Part shown: positions 1 through 11,240 of the stretch, piece after piece | Numbering within the stretch: position 1 is the stretch's first letter | How the letters are laid out: every line of letters begins with the position of its first letter | NCBI GenBank assembly: GCA_941918925.1 | Contig: OW799237.1 | Coordinates: 16,597,201-16,661,200, forward strand | DNA from: Phyto melanocephala | Lineage: Eukaryota; Arthropoda; Insecta; Diptera; Rhinophoridae | Direction of reading: 5' to 3' | Length of the DNA stretch: 64,000 bases | Notes under the pieces: generated by a model | The model's database searches: none | Told to the model about the DNA's origin: nothing | The model's input: only the letters and a program-made list of their open reading frames with translations | Program-made: the position numbers and the translations under genes

Positions 1-77
1 AATTGATTAAGTTTTTTGGTATATAAAAACAAGCATTTAAATAAAACATTTTTGTTAGCATAAGTCTATCTAATATC

Positions 78-359
78 TAAGAATATCGACCCCTGTGCGC
101 GAAATTATCGTATGTTACGTTTTTTTGGAAATCGTCTTTTTTATGCAAATTGGTTCTACATTCATTATTTCATCTGCTGATAAAATATTAAAGCGATAAC
201 TGTTTTAGTTATGGAGATAACACTGCGTAGACTTTATCGTATGCAGCCGTGTTATTTACGTTTTTAATTATTTTAAAGTAATAAAAACGCTCTTCTATAA
301 AATTTTGTTTTTGTAAAATACGATAATTTCGCGCACAGGGGTGGTCGATATGTTTCTTA
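78..359. mobile_element. Short foldback MITE with about 35-bp inverted ends
   Basis: The left end (78-113) and right end (319-359) are near-perfect inverted repeats sharing TAAGAA, TATCGAC and CCCTGTGCGCGAAATTATCG. They differ by two 3-bp indels. The roughly 200-bp interior has no reading frame. This is the structure of a non-autonomous DNA element. No clear target-site duplication was found, so the superfamily is unknown. The GC-rich GTGCGCG core stands out from the AT-rich surroundings. Confidence 0.7.
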
Positions 360-860
360 ACCAGAACCGAACTTGAAGTGTGTTAGTTGATTGCATAACT
401 CTTACTGATTTTAAATTTTATTTTTCACTATTTTGTTGCATTATTCATATTAAGTCAGCTATTCTTAACTTATAAATTGTTACAAATATTACCACTTTAC
501 TTACAACCACACACATACATACACACTTCTTTGCAATCAACATAAAACAATTCTCACTCGTATGTGAAAAATTTTCTTGGCAACATTTCTACATGTCAAA
601 AATTTGTTGAGCTGTCACACAATAATTTCTATAAATATGAATTCGAACAATAAAAATTGTGTTAAAATTTTTAAACATTTGTAATAAATATGACTTTACA
701 CAATTGCTGTGAATAACAAAAGAACTTACTTGTCTAAAATGTAAAATTCAATTTTTTAAAATCGAAGATTGTGTCAACTAAATTCCCTGTACCACCACCA
801 GTACAACATATTTATTTTACTGCTAAGATTTTACTTTTTGTGAACAGTCACTCACATGAA

Positions 861-890
861 CACACACACACACACTTTCACACACACAAA
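861..890. repeat. CA microsatellite
   Basis: Interrupted (CA)n tract. Its complement-type partner, a TG tract, lies 105 bases downstream, so the two could pair as a hairpin. Confidence 0.85.
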
Positions 891-994
891 TTATTTAGTC
901 ATTTTGTTAGTGACGTTTTATATTATTTTCATATAAAAAGCCAAGTTGTCTATAGCCACGTATTCTACTATGTTTTTTATATGACGTAGATAAA

Positions 995-1020
995 TGTGTG
1001 TGTGTGTGTGTGTGTGTGTT
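995..1020. repeat. TG microsatellite
   Basis: Uninterrupted (TG)13-like tract. Together with the upstream CA tract it can form an inverted pair. Confidence 0.9.
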
Positions 1021-1451
1021 TGCATTTTTTTATTATAAATGACAGAACGTTGTGAATGTACAACCTATTGCGGCCAATTCGTTTTGTGATCTGTCAATGT
1101 CAAATGCATGTCGCAAAAACAATGAAACAAAAATAGAACGGCTACAATTTTGTTCATTTTAATTTTGAAAATAAAATCGTAGTTTACTCCTTCCACAGAG
1201 CATTAAAGGAATAAAATAAATGTAAGTTCTAGAAATCTTTTAAATATTTGAAGAAAATAGTTTATTTTGCTCTCTTACCCTTAACCTAAGTTTTTAGATA
1301 GTTACATTTTGAACCCGTCATAAGCTGGTTGTAACGAGACTGCTACACATATGTTAGATCTCATATGCATTAATAAATAAACAAGTTGTGCCTCGTAAAA
1401 TTGTACTTTGTTTTTCAAGCATAAATTTTATTACTTTAAGTTAAGTTTAAA

Positions 1452-1540
1452 AGTGTGTTGGCGCTGAAGTTAGAGCGTGAAACTTCAAAACCAAAATATC
1501 CTGGTTCAAAACCGGCTGAGACAAGAAAAATTTTATAGCG
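1452..1540 (+). mobile_element. tRNA-derived SINE head (or tRNA relic)
   Basis: A box-A-like segment (TGGCGCTGAAGTTAGAGCG, 1459-1477) is followed 44 bases later by a box-B-like segment (GGTTCAAAACC, 1503-1513). This is the spacing of an internal RNA polymerase III promoter. The T-arm is imperfect and the acceptor stem cannot be closed, so a functional tRNA is unlikely. The downstream end is not clear. Confidence 0.5.
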
Positions 1541-1860
1541 CACTTTTTGCTGTGTAAAGTGAATATTAAATTTTTTCAGTATGTGAGAGATGAGTACTCT
1601 TACCCACCACTCTCTTACAATAACTAGTATTTAAACTAGTATAATACTCTCTTCAAATGACTAGTTGATGGCAAATGACAACCTTATATTAAAATCGATA
1701 TTTTTTATATGAAAAAGGATAGATATTTTACTAGTCTGAGTTAAAAGGAACTAGTATATTTCTAACCATATACAAGTTAATCTACCTGCAGGGTAGCACA
1801 AGTCTCATTTTTTCCATTTTCGGTATTTTTTTTTTGTTACGAATTAGTTTGATTAGTTTT

Positions 1861-3203
1861 TATACCCTTCACCTGTGCTGCCCAAGGATATATATAGATT
1901 TGTCATTCCGCTTGTAAGTTCTACAATATTCATTTCCGACCTCAAAGATTAAGCCATATCAGTCTGTCCGTCTGTCCATGTGTTGGTTGAAATCAACTTT
2001 TAGGAGCAACCACATGTTCCTTAGACCTATGTATGGTATCAAGCTTTGAAAATATATGGGATTACATTACTAATACAATGCAGCACAATTATTTTTTAAC
2101 TTTTTTTCTGAGATATAAGCAAACAAACACCACCGCCTCTGTTTTTTTTTCAATATTTTTACCACCAAAAACAAAATTTTTCACCAATAGACCAATTTAT
2201 AATCATCTATGTTACTATTTGTGTAACAGACCTCTACAAATATTCATGAAAAAAAAATAAATCAAGCTCTAATCGGTAAAGTTATAGGCAAAAAATTTTT
2301 TGAATTCCAAAAATTTACAAACGAAAATCAATTTGTTTCAGCTTCTAAAAAACCGAGAGAGTCAATATTGTTATTAGCTGAAAGAACTTGGCTAGCAAAA
2401 TATAAGGCACTATACAAAATAAAACTCATCATGGCCGCCACTACAACATGGTGGACAATAAATTTATAGATGGGTCAAATCTCGTATTTTAAAATGAAAC
2501 TCCTTGAACCCCCTCATTATTGATTTCAAATGAAAGGGCTTGACTTTTAAATTACAGTTTACTATGAAAAAGTACAAATCCAAGATGGCGGTCGAAATAA
2601 AATGGTGGATTTATGGATCAAATATTCTAATAACGGCTTTGTCCTCTTCAACCTCCACAATATTAGTATCAAATTTGTTTGCGTCTGGCTGGTGACAACA
2701 TGTCCATTAATAGTGTTGCTCGTGTAGATGGTCTACCTGTGGTTAGCCTGTATGGCAATACCCTTCTTTGTAGCGTGGTGAGTCGGCGCTAATAAAACGC
2801 CGTTGAAAGAATGAACCGACTTAGTAAAAACTTTTTCGTTATACCTTCACAAGTTCAGACGCCAACTTCTTTTAAAAACAAAAAAAAAAGTAAAAAAAAA
2901 AAAATAAAAAATAAAAATAAAATAAAAATAAACACAGTGTGTTCTTATTTAAATAATAATATCGAGTGAAGTGGAAAATTGGACACCAACACAACCACTT
3001 GGAACTTAACCCCAGCATTTTGGCAATCAGTTGCTCTACATCATCCATTATCGAGGTAAACAAAATTAAAAGGCTTGACCAGTAGAATACATAAAATTGT
3101 TAAAAAATTTAAAATCCAAGATGGCGTCAAAAACGAAATGATAGAAATTTTGTTATCTTATTAACAGATTCAGCACGGCTGAATATAGCACTTTTACTTG
3201 TTT
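1861..3203 (+). repeat. mini-me-like dispersed repeat, long copy 1
   Basis: Starts with TATACCCTTCAC, followed by a TATATATA tract, a core (TTTGTCATTCCG...TTTCCGACC) and a run of GTCC/GTCT, then the segment GTTGAAATCAACTTTTAG. It ends near 3168-3203 with GATTCAGCACGGCTGAATAT and TTTTACTTG. The same start, core and end recur at 32.3, 33.4, 33.8, 42.6 and 55.9 kb. The (TA)n-core-(GTCY)n order is that described for dipteran mini-me elements, which belong with the DINE-1/INE-1 Helitron-related repeats; that assignment is from recall. No protein is encoded. The copy is interrupted by a nested insertion at about 2676-3061. Confidence 0.7.
2676..3061. mobile_element. Retroelement-like insertion inside mini-me copy 1
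   Basis: Other copies of the host repeat run straight from a ...TATCAAAT segment to AAAAGGCTTGACC, but here about 385 bases intervene. The insert is GC-richer in its first 200 bases, contains GGCGCTAATAAAACGCC, and has a long A-rich tract at 2875-2935 as expected for a retroposed tail. The remaining 125 bases are unclassified. A similar GCTAATAAAAC motif occurs at 30.89 kb. Confidence 0.45.
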
Positions 3204-5930
3204 GTATTTAAATTATACGCTGGGGACTTCATTTTAGCCGCTTGTTTTTGGAAGATCACTGCCTTTAGCATCAGCAACTCTGTGCAATAAAAAAAAAGAT
3301 ATTCCGACAACGGATTCTTATAGATGAGATAAAAAGACTTATCGACGTTTAAACATTTGCTTCTAAGTTTCATTTTAGTGGGCGTTCTTATGATAAATCA
3401 ACATAGAAGACCGTGTGATCCTTTTATTTCACATATCGCCGGCTTAATACGCAAACCTGCTAACTCCCTTTCAGAAAATTTTACAGGAGAAACAAAAAAC
3501 TATATTATATTTCATATTTGTAGCTTGAGAGAAAGTCAAAAATATTGTTGGTTTATTTTGTGGTATTCTTTATGTGTGAGTACAATGTATAAAAATAAAA
3601 GAACCAAAAAAATAAAAAATTGGGGTTAGTAATAAACACTGAACTTTTTACTGGATTTAGCAGTTTTTCTTACAAAAATTATTCTGTGAGAGGATTTAGC
3701 AGTTTTTCTTATCAAACCTTTTTACACACTTCAAGACACAAAGTGAAGAAAAGCCACATACTGGTCGATAAGATGTGTCTTTTTCTACCAAAATCAATTC
3801 AATCAAAATCTCAATTTACTTTAAAGTGGATTTAGCAGATTTGCATATCAAGCCGACGATATATATTGTGTTCCGCAGATTTATGTAACTTACCACGAGA
3901 AAAATATTTGTGTAACATTTTAACTGTCTATATATTCAACTTGTGCGTCTGTCATATCCTTTTTTATGAAGAAGGATAAAAACTACACTTAAGACAGCGA
4001 AATAACTGATAAAAACATTCAACAAAAATATTTACCATGAAATTCTTCTAACGGATTGTTAATAGAAATTGAAACAATATGTTCTTCAATTAAATACTTG
4101 TGGTTTATTTATGGAAAAAAATTTACTGCAACTGAAAGCGCAATCGATTTTATTATTTGTGGAATATAACATCACGAAAATTTTCGCCGCGAAAGCGATG
4201 GTACGAGTAAATATATTGGCCCTAATTTTTCACGACTGAGGCACACAAAAAAACTGATATATTTTTAACTTGATATTCTATAATTTAATATCTGTTGCTG
4301 TTCTAAACTTATTTGCATAGCGGTTTAATGTAAACCCAAAGAAAACAGTATAATGGGATTAAATCGTACGTACATGGGGGATTATCTCGTCTGATATATA
4401 AAACATTGGTCCGAAGTTTTCAATATTTTTTAATTATTATTCAACCATGAAAACGGATAAAGCTCTCATATAATGCTTTATTTTTAACTCACCCTGAATT
4501 CAAAGCTGCAAACTGTTTTTAGGGTTACGACTACTTACTGCAGCTAGGGCGACAAACTTAAATGTATCATACTTTTTACACCAAGTCACTTGAATATCAT
4601 TGCGACAGTGATTGTTTAAAAAGGATTTTTGAATATCAAAAGGCTTTAAACACTTGCACTGTGGTTTCAAAACCTTATTAGGTAACTTATTTAATTGGAA
4701 AGCGACTCTGCTCGGAAATCTTTAATCTTTTTAATCTTTCAAGTCACTGTATTAGCAAAAAAAAATATATCCTTCATTTGCTGTGTTCTCGCACTCCTTT
4801 TCAAAAACTATGACAGCGGGAGGACAGTCATCAATGTATTCATCATCATCATAATCGTCGTCATCGTCGTCGTTGCTGTTCTCATCAACAACAACAACAA
4901 TCTCAAATAAATACACCATCATCGTCATTATCGATTTGTCGGCGATGATAATGTCAGTTGCAAGTGTTGAACTCAAATCTATTTAAGCACAACGACGTTA
5001 CTATTTTTATGTCAAAATAATCGAAAACCTAAAATAAAACCATTCAAATAAGCCAAACGCCAGGGTAGATTTTCTTTTGGTAATATGAGTAAAAAATGTA
5101 TACATTTTCCCCAAAGTCTTGCATATATTTTGTGTGGCAAATCTTTATTTTTTTTATTACTATTATTAAACGTGTATGTTACATTGACATTTAAGTGGTG
5201 TAAAATTAATGGCCTTACCATTACATTTTGTGTGTAATTTTTTCTCATTTTTTAAGCAAAGTTCTACACCCCCTGGAATTAGAAAAAAAAATCGTAATTT
5301 TTTAAGAATTTTGTTCTTCTTATTTCCTGTGTAGTGTCAAAAACCTTAAGCTTCATGTAACATTGAGTCATCTATTAAAATTTCTAGTCATTGATGTGTT
5401 TTCCGTTACTAATTGTTAAGAAGGCGTTAGTGTTGTCTAATAAATTATTGAAAGTATTTTAAATTCTTTGACTTTGTATCTCTTTTTTGTTGTCGCCTTT
5501 CAAGGGTAAAGTAGGTGTTTTAATTGTTCTTTCCTTTTTTTGTAAGAAAAAACCATTTCAAATTGTTTCAAATTTCTTTGGGTGTTTTAAACAAGACAAC
5601 AGTCTAAATCATTTCAAAATATATTATTTTGTTTGATTTTTATCAGCCTGCGGTATTTTTTTTTACATGTTTTAACCGAAAAATGATATATTAAGGACCT
5701 CCTTCAAACGGATAATTATTTTTATTTATTTTGTTGTATTTAAAAAAATAAATTCTTTGAAAATAATCATTTTATAGTGCTACTGAATATTCAATGTTAT
5801 GGTAAATAGTGTACACATCTATGAGCACTTTTTTCAAATTTTTTGTACTATTGATGTACTAAATGAATGTTGTTGAAGGTACGTATTTGCATAATAACAA
5901 AAATATTCAAGGATTTTATGTAAAGCGTGA
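3204..5930. other. AT-rich DNA without a recognised gene
   Basis: No protein or RNA match was seen. Local features are a thrice-repeated GGATTTAGCAG motif at 3653, 3692 and 3828 (the first two are 39 bases apart and share 20 bases) and the triplet repeat at 4834-4935. The short frames here are low-complexity and not convincing genes. Confidence 0.6.
4834..4935. repeat. Imperfect CAT/CGT/CAA triplet repeat
   Basis: Runs of CATCATCATCAT, CGTCGTCATCGTCGTCG and CAACAACAACAAC. The acidic frame on the minus strand (poly-Asp) and the Ile/Val/Asn frame on the plus strand are both by-products of the repeat. Confidence 0.85.
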
Positions 5931-6043
5931 TTTTTAAAGCGTAATTTTTTTTAAAAATCTAATAAAACACTCAACTTTGCATCATATATTCGAAATTTTA
6001 ATTGGAATCGATAAATTGGTCTTTGCCATTTACTTTTTAAAAA

Positions 6044-7007
6044 TAATTTCATGTAAATGTTGCCCGCGGCTCCGGTTCAAATGGTCCATTCGCAAGGTTC
6101 AATTTTGCACTACTTTTTCGAGCATTTCGGCCTGTATTTCATAAATAACACGTGCAATATTATACTCTAAGTCTTCAATCGTATTTGGCTTGTCCACATA
6201 GACCAACGAATTTACACAACCCCACAAGAAATAGCCAAGAGGCGTCAAATCACATGATCTTTATTGTAGTAGAAACACTTACAACAATTTATACTTGTTT
6301 ATTATTTCATATCAGAAAACATAGCACTGATTGATTTTTATTTTTAAGGTTTTTCAAATGTACAAATTTACATATATGTTCATTCTTTTAAGTATCTGAA
6401 TTGAAATAAAACTATTTTTTTATTTACTTGAACCATAACAATCTTGGCGACCAACTCACAGGGCTATTTCGAGAAATTAACTGCTCACCAAATTCATCCT
6501 TCAACATGTCCATCGTTTCACAAGCTGTGTGGCATGTGACACCATCTTGTTGAAACCACATATCAACCAAGCCCAACTCAGTCAATTGGGGCAAAAAAAA
6601 AAGTCGCGTATCATGGCTCGATATCGTTCGCCATTGACGGTATCGTTTCTTCCAGGGTCATCTTTGAAGAAAAATAGACCGATGATGCCACCAGCCCATA
6701 AACTACACCAAACAGTCGTTTTTCCGGGATGCATCGGTAACCCTTGTATGGCATGTGGCTGTTCTTCACCCCAGATGCGAGAGTTTTGTTTGTTTACGTA
6801 TCCATTTAGCCAGAAATGAGCCTCATTGCTGAACACAATTTTTCGATACAACAATGGATTTTCATCGAGCTGTTGTAAGGCCCATTCACCAAAAATTCGA
6901 CGTTTTGGTAGGGCATTCGTTTCTCCATGATGAAATAGCAGAGTATACTGAACACTTTTCACTTTCACAGATGTTATTTTGACACAATTACCAACCAGTG
7001 CTGCCAA
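6044..7007 (-). pseudogene. DD41D mariner transposase, catalytic half
   Basis: A DDE transposase cuts and joins element ends. The readable part begins near 6950 with RRIFGEWALQQLDENP, then FSNEAHFWLNGYVNKQN, TVWCSLWAGGIIG, VNGERYRAMI, DMWFQQDGVTCHTA, CDLTPLGYFLWG and DHLNRSRGQHLHEIIF at the C-terminus (near 6044). The spacing between the second acid (in QQDG) and the third (in PLxYF) is 41 residues once the insertion is removed, which defines the DD41D group. The first catalytic Asp is Asn (codon at 6825-6827) and the third is Gly (6234-6236), so the protein could not have been active even before the TGA stop near the C-terminus. The N-terminal DNA-binding half is absent; the copy at 18.56 kb preserves that half. 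Confidence 0.85.
6261..6440. mobile_element. 180-bp insertion in the transposase, flanked by ATCT
   Basis: The transposase reading stops after SPRL and resumes with CDLTPL. Exactly 180 bases intervene, flanked by ATCT at 6257-6260 and 6441-6444, a likely 4-bp target-site duplication. On the minus strand the insert begins TGTTATGGTT and ends ACTACAATAA. A short solo LTR is possible but the TG...CA ends are incomplete. No reading frame was found. Confidence 0.6.
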
Positions 7008-7538
7008 CCCGAAAAAATTAATTCATAAAAAATCACCTTATACGTTTAAGGTAATTCCGGTTAATCGATGCAAAAAAATCAAATTGATGCAATTTTATTT
7101 AATTTTAATTTAATTTTCATGCCATAAGTTCAATGTGGTAATGACAGAATATCTAGGAAAATTAAGTTAACCGATACTAGCTGAGTGGAATGCATTTTCG
7201 AAGCCAGTTACGGTTTCATCATCAGCACTCTTTTGATCAGAACTACAAATGTTGTGTGTAAATATCAACTAAATATTCAACTCATTATTATACTGAAAAT
7301 TTAATTACAGAATTATTTGCCTTAATTGATTTCATGTCTTTTATATATCATTGAGATAGTATGAAATTTAGCAACATCTGTTTTGTTCACGAAAAATTGC
7401 CGGTTAATCGAAGCATGCATAAGCAAGAGATTGCTGTAATAAAAAATTTCAATTTTCAATTTGCACTAAGACTATGCACATTAATGCAAACATTTAGGAA
7501 GCTTTTTTATAAATCGCACTTGCTTGGAGTAGGTCGAG

Positions 7539-7690
7539 TCCTTATGTTACCTCGGAAGTTTCGTCAACATAAACGGCGGGTTCAGTGCGGATATAAAAAA
7601 TCACATCAAAGCGGCACGACAAACTTTCAGGTGTCTCATCGGTTATATCATGCCGCACCAAGCTCCGCATTTTCAACTCAAATGTAATAT
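7539..7690 (-). other. Unidentified coding-like segment
   Basis: Higher GC than its surroundings. On the minus strand it reads as about 45 uninterrupted codons rich in acidic residues, including HDITDETPES and AVYVDETSEV, and ends at a TAA. I do not recognise the family. It may be part of a degraded LINE, because a LINE C-terminus lies just downstream on the plus strand, but the orientation is opposite. Treat it as unclassified. Confidence 0.3.
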
Positions 7691-7849
7691 CGTGTTTATT
7701 ATACGGTTGTCAAACCTAGAATGCGGCAGCTTGTGACATTAATGCGTTGCTAGTTTTCGTTAATTAATTATAACGAAAAATCGTAAAAATATTCTGGCCA
7801 AATATTATCTTCATGACGCAACAGACACCCGTAAAAATGAAATTAAGAA

Positions 7850-8040
7850 GCTCAAATTAAATTGGAATGGATTGGGCAAACATTTTGAAGACCCAGCGAC
7901 GATATAACCAGAATGGCGATTGAACAAAATCCTGCCTGGTTTAAGCTCCTGATTAGGCTAAATTGTGTATGATCGGAAATGGAGGTGACTTTGTAGTGCT
8001 TTAATTTTGTGGGAGCGATGCCTAATTGGCCGAAGACTTA
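7850..8040 (+). pseudogene. LINE reverse-transcriptase C-terminal tail relic
   Basis: The frame EWIGQTF-RPSDDITRMAIEQ (with one stop), starting near 7868, matches the conserved tail RW(I/L)GH..R.P.D.ITR.AL.WNP of non-LTR retrotransposon proteins of the endonuclease-reverse transcriptase type. It is followed by a degraded stretch in which GAMPNW and similar pieces can be read. The catalytic domains are absent, so this is a 5'-truncated insertion. A reverse-transcriptase relic of similar type lies at 25.4-25.7 kb on the other strand. Confidence 0.6.
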
Positions 8041-8057
8041 CAGGCTTGTTGTCGGAT

Positions 8058-8201
8058 GGGATCTTGAGTTTTTTTTTAGAAAAATGTGTTTAAGTTTATG
8101 TTAGTCGTTTTAAAATGTTTACATGAAACGAATTATTAATTTTTTCTTAATAATTTAAAAACCGACAAGAAAATTTAATTCTAAAAAAAACTCAAGATCC
8201 C
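8058..8201. mobile_element. Small palindromic element (144 bp)
   Basis: Arms GGGATCTTGAGTTTTTTTTT (8058-8077) and its complement ending at 8201 are nearly perfect. Outside them, GACTTACA (left) and TGTAAGTC (right) continue the inversion, with an extra TTGTTGTCGG/CCGACAAGAA pair inside. It looks like a hairpin MITE. No target duplication was identified. Confidence 0.55.
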
Positions 8202-8722
8202 TGTAAGTCTTTGAGGAATATAATATCAGTGAGTTTCATTATTTGTTTAACATTTAGTAAACTGCTGCTTTAACATACAACATACAAATTTGGGTTTTCG
8301 GTGACAATGTACTGGTACGTTAACACATGTACGTCTTAAGATCCATTACCGACCCAGTTTCTTCAAATTTATTTAACTCTCTTCAAACAGTTAACCCTTT
8401 AGGGGCATATTATCGACTAAAAATTCTTCCAAATTTAATAACCGGAATACACTTATATGACAGGTGCAAAATTTTAAAGTTGCCACTTGTACAAAAAGTG
8501 ACACTAAATTTAAAAATTTTTATTTTTACTGAGACATCATGTACATATAATATGCATAATCCATGTCCTTGGCGAAAAACGGTTTCTATAGTAAAGTTTT
8601 TGCTCAGTAATTTGACCTTTTCTTAGGTGTAGAAAATTAACAAAAAAAAACCGAAGAAACATTTGTTATTCTTTACATAAAAAATATTAATAATATCTTT
8701 TTATTCAGAAAAAAACCCTGTA

Positions 8723-8870
8723 CTCACAACAAGTCCTCAGTGTCGTATTGTCAAAGTGTCAAATTTCAAAATGATGCTAAAGTATTGTATTGTTTTTTGT
8801 AAAAATGTTAAGCCTTTTTAGAATTATGCAAAGTCCTGACGATACGACACTAAGGACACCTTATGAATTC
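8723..8870. mobile_element. MITE, TCACAA...TTGTGAAT family, copy 1
   Basis: The inverted ends carry repeated GTGTC/GTATTGTC motifs: CTCACAACAAGTCCTCAGTG on the left and GACACTAAGGACACCTTATG on the right. A second copy with the same ends and similar length lies at 55531-55681. No reading frame. Confidence 0.6.
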
Positions 8871-10599
8871 ACCAAATATATATATCCTCAACTTAAAATA
8901 TGTTATTCCAGCTGCACCCTAAATACCAAACTGCATATTCTTTTAAGTTTATTTTCTTCAAACCCATATTTTTTTGCCGCATTTACTTGGTAGTCTTAGT
9001 AATATAGAATTACAAAATTTATACACTCTACAGTACTTGACAACATGGCGTCAATTTGAATGACATATCGTCAGTCTAATCTCTGCCATCATCAGCAAAA
9101 ACAACAGCAAAGACAAGAATGTCATTTAAACAGCATTAAAAATCTTATCATTGATTTAATATCAACCCATATGTAAAAACAAACCCTTTTTTTTGAATGC
9201 ACATCTACTACGCAGTCTCTACTTCAGTTTCAGTTTGCCCTTTAAATAAATAAAAAGTAAGAAGTAAAACAAAAGGCGATTTTCTGCTTAAATCATTAAT
9301 ATTTACTTCTTATTTCGTTGAGTTTTAAAGCCCTTTTAGAGAAATTCCAAACCGTTTTCAATTATTTTTCGAAAACGAATTCACTAAAACCAACTAAATA
9401 ATTGTCTTGAAGGCACAAATAATTAATGCAGAAAAAGTGTATTTTAAAGCAAAAGTAGAACACAAATAAGATCGATCATTTCGAACTACAACAGCAGAAA
9501 AGCAAATGTCTAAACAATAAAAAAGTAAAAAAAGAAGAAGAAATAATAAACAACCCTCCACTTTCACCCACACACATAAATATAAACATACACGATTATT
9601 TAGAAAGAAAAAAACACATCCTTTTATGCACTAGTTGTTATTAGTAAATGGCAAAAAAAAATGCCTAAGTTTTATGTAGTCCTGTGGAGGGATGGGGAGA
9701 AGAGAAGACAGTATATGTACAAAGAAAAGGGGTGATTTATATTAAATATAAGACTTTCATATAACGATGACATTGTTAATGAGCACACACACACACACAT
9801 AGATATATTGCTGACTGTACACGTTAGCTGTCGCAGTAAGGGGTGTAGAACAGAAAAATGAATATGACAATGGTGATTGCTGTTGTGAATGATGCTGGCC
9901 CGCATTGCAATTTAAGCTGGATATTTAAGCTAAACGCACTTGTTCAAATATTTTTGTATTTTTAACAATTGAGTTTCACAACCAAGTCAATGCTTTAAAA
10001 TAATGAGCCTTGTCTTCTTTACCATACTAGACTACACATATTAATATGCTGAGTGCAACAGCCAAGGCACGTTTCTATTGTTATAACAGAACACTTATCG
10101 AAATTTGATTAGGGTAGGATCGAAAAATCTTTAGTAATTTTTATACAAAGTTTTAAAGCATTTTGATGTACCTGCAGAATTATTAGACAATAAACTCAAC
10201 AAAATTAAAAGAAGAGAATTTTTCGATATTATTTTTAAAATGTTTGAAATCCACCAAAAATCTTCATTACTAAACAGTGCTTCTTGAAGTGCTAACTTTA
10301 AACGTAACCGCTTCCCAGAGCACTTTCTTTGTCTTTTTTTGCAATTAATAGGCTCTAATTTCATTCCTACCAAGAATGGCTTAATCATGCCTTTCCCTTA
10401 CGTACTGCTGAAAAATTACTTCTGAAATGAATTTGTCTCCTTCCTTATAATGCTGAAATAATAATCTCTACATATTTTGTTGTAATTTTTAGCAATTTTA
10501 GCACAACCATGGATGCAATATAGTAAGGTAATAAAGTGCACAAAATGCCAAAAAAAATTTAGTGGAACGTTTTGTATTTATTACAAACTTTATATTCAA
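8871..10599. other. AT-rich DNA without a recognised gene
   Basis: Nothing recognised. A short CA tract lies at 9782-9800. Short frames on the minus strand (near 9672 and 10131) have no motif and no support. Confidence 0.6.
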
Positions 10600-11240
10600 A
10601 GGTCGATTTTATGTTCTCGACAGTTTCTGGTTTATCTTCATAGACCCTGAAGTTCATAAATCCCCGGAGAAAATGATCTAACGATATCAAATCACACTTA
10701 GCAGGTCCATTTCCTCAAAATTATTCACCGAATGATTGCACCAGTAAAATAAATATATCACGCGCTGCGTTACATGTGGCACCATCCTAAAGAAAAAGGA
10801 TACCCCGTGGACTAAACAGTAGTGTGGTGGTCTGCTAGTCTGGGGGTTGCGAGTTCGATTCTCGCCAGAGACTTTGGACTGGTCTGCTTCTCTTTATCTC
10901 TTCTTTTCAGTTTTCTATTCTATTCAGGTATCACAAAGGGATCAATATAATTGACCCAAGTGAGCTGCAAAACAGCTGCCTGTTCTACCTATCTACCTAC
11001 CATCCTAAAGAAACCATATGTCTGAAATACTTGTGGATTCCAATTTCGTTCACTGTTAACTTAACATCCTATGTGTGATCACATATTGACCAATGTTTTC
11101 ACTAGCCCAAAAGTCGAACCAAACAGTGATTGTTTCTAAATGTGATGGTGTTTCGACAATGTCTTGAGCATAAGCACTGCTCCAAATGGGGGCAATTTCG
11201 TCTATAGATATAGAAATTAAGCCAAATAAGTGAATCATGG
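10600..11240 (-). pseudogene. DD41D mariner transposase relic, copy 2
   Basis: Read on the minus strand, the first part (11240 down to 11014) gives IWSSAYAQDIVETPSHLETI and TVWFDFWASENIGQY. The part below the SINE gives DIWFL-DGATCNAAR, FGE, then CDLISLDHFLRGFMNFRVYE and KPETVENIKS. These follow the order of the 6-kb copy. The third catalytic Asp is kept, but several stops and a six-residue deletion between the second and third acids make it dead. A SINE splits the frame just upstream of the WF..DGAT motif. Confidence 0.8.
10796..10998 (+). mobile_element. tRNA-derived SINE with 15-bp target duplication
   Basis: The 203-base insert is flanked by perfect copies of ACCATCCTAAAGAAA (10781-10795 and 10999-11013). 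It contains a box A (TAGTGTGGTGG, 10820-10830) and a box B (GAGTTCGATTCTC, 10851-10863). The T-arm is a perfect 5-bp stem GCGAG/CTCGC around TTCGATT. A tRNA-unrelated body follows, and the 3' end is a CTACCTATCTACC tetranucleotide tail. Removing the insert restores the transposase reading, so it arrived after the mariner. This is the best-defined SINE in the window. Confidence 0.88.

Larger units (their letters stand above)
360..1450. other. AT-rich DNA without a recognised gene
   Basis: No conserved protein motif or RNA gene was seen. The stretch contains two dinucleotide tracts (near 861-890 and 995-1020) and otherwise unremarkable AT-rich sequence. The short open frame starting at 771 lacks an ATG start and is dominated by His/Thr codons from the CA repeat. 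Confidence 0.6.
5931..7041 (-). mobile_element. DD41D (rosa-like) mariner element, defective
   Basis: The left end (5933 onward, AAGCGTGATTTTTAAAGCG) resembles the inverted right end (about 7015-7039), and TA dinucleotides lie close to both boundaries, as expected for Tc1/mariner elements. The transposase relic runs on the minus strand. The same left terminal 150 bases occur alone at 31.10-31.25 kb. The 5' coding part is missing, so this is a deletion derivative, and it carries a further 180-bp insertion at 6261-6440. Confidence 0.7.

Noticed and set aside
1452..1540. Functional tRNA gene
   Set aside because: Boxes A and B are present, but the acceptor stem and anticodon arm do not fold.
4752..4976. 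Poly-Asp acidic frame
   Set aside because: Generated by the CAT/CGT triplet repeat.
6529..6819. 96-codon frame on the plus strand
   Set aside because: It is the antisense shadow of the DD41D transposase on the minus strand.
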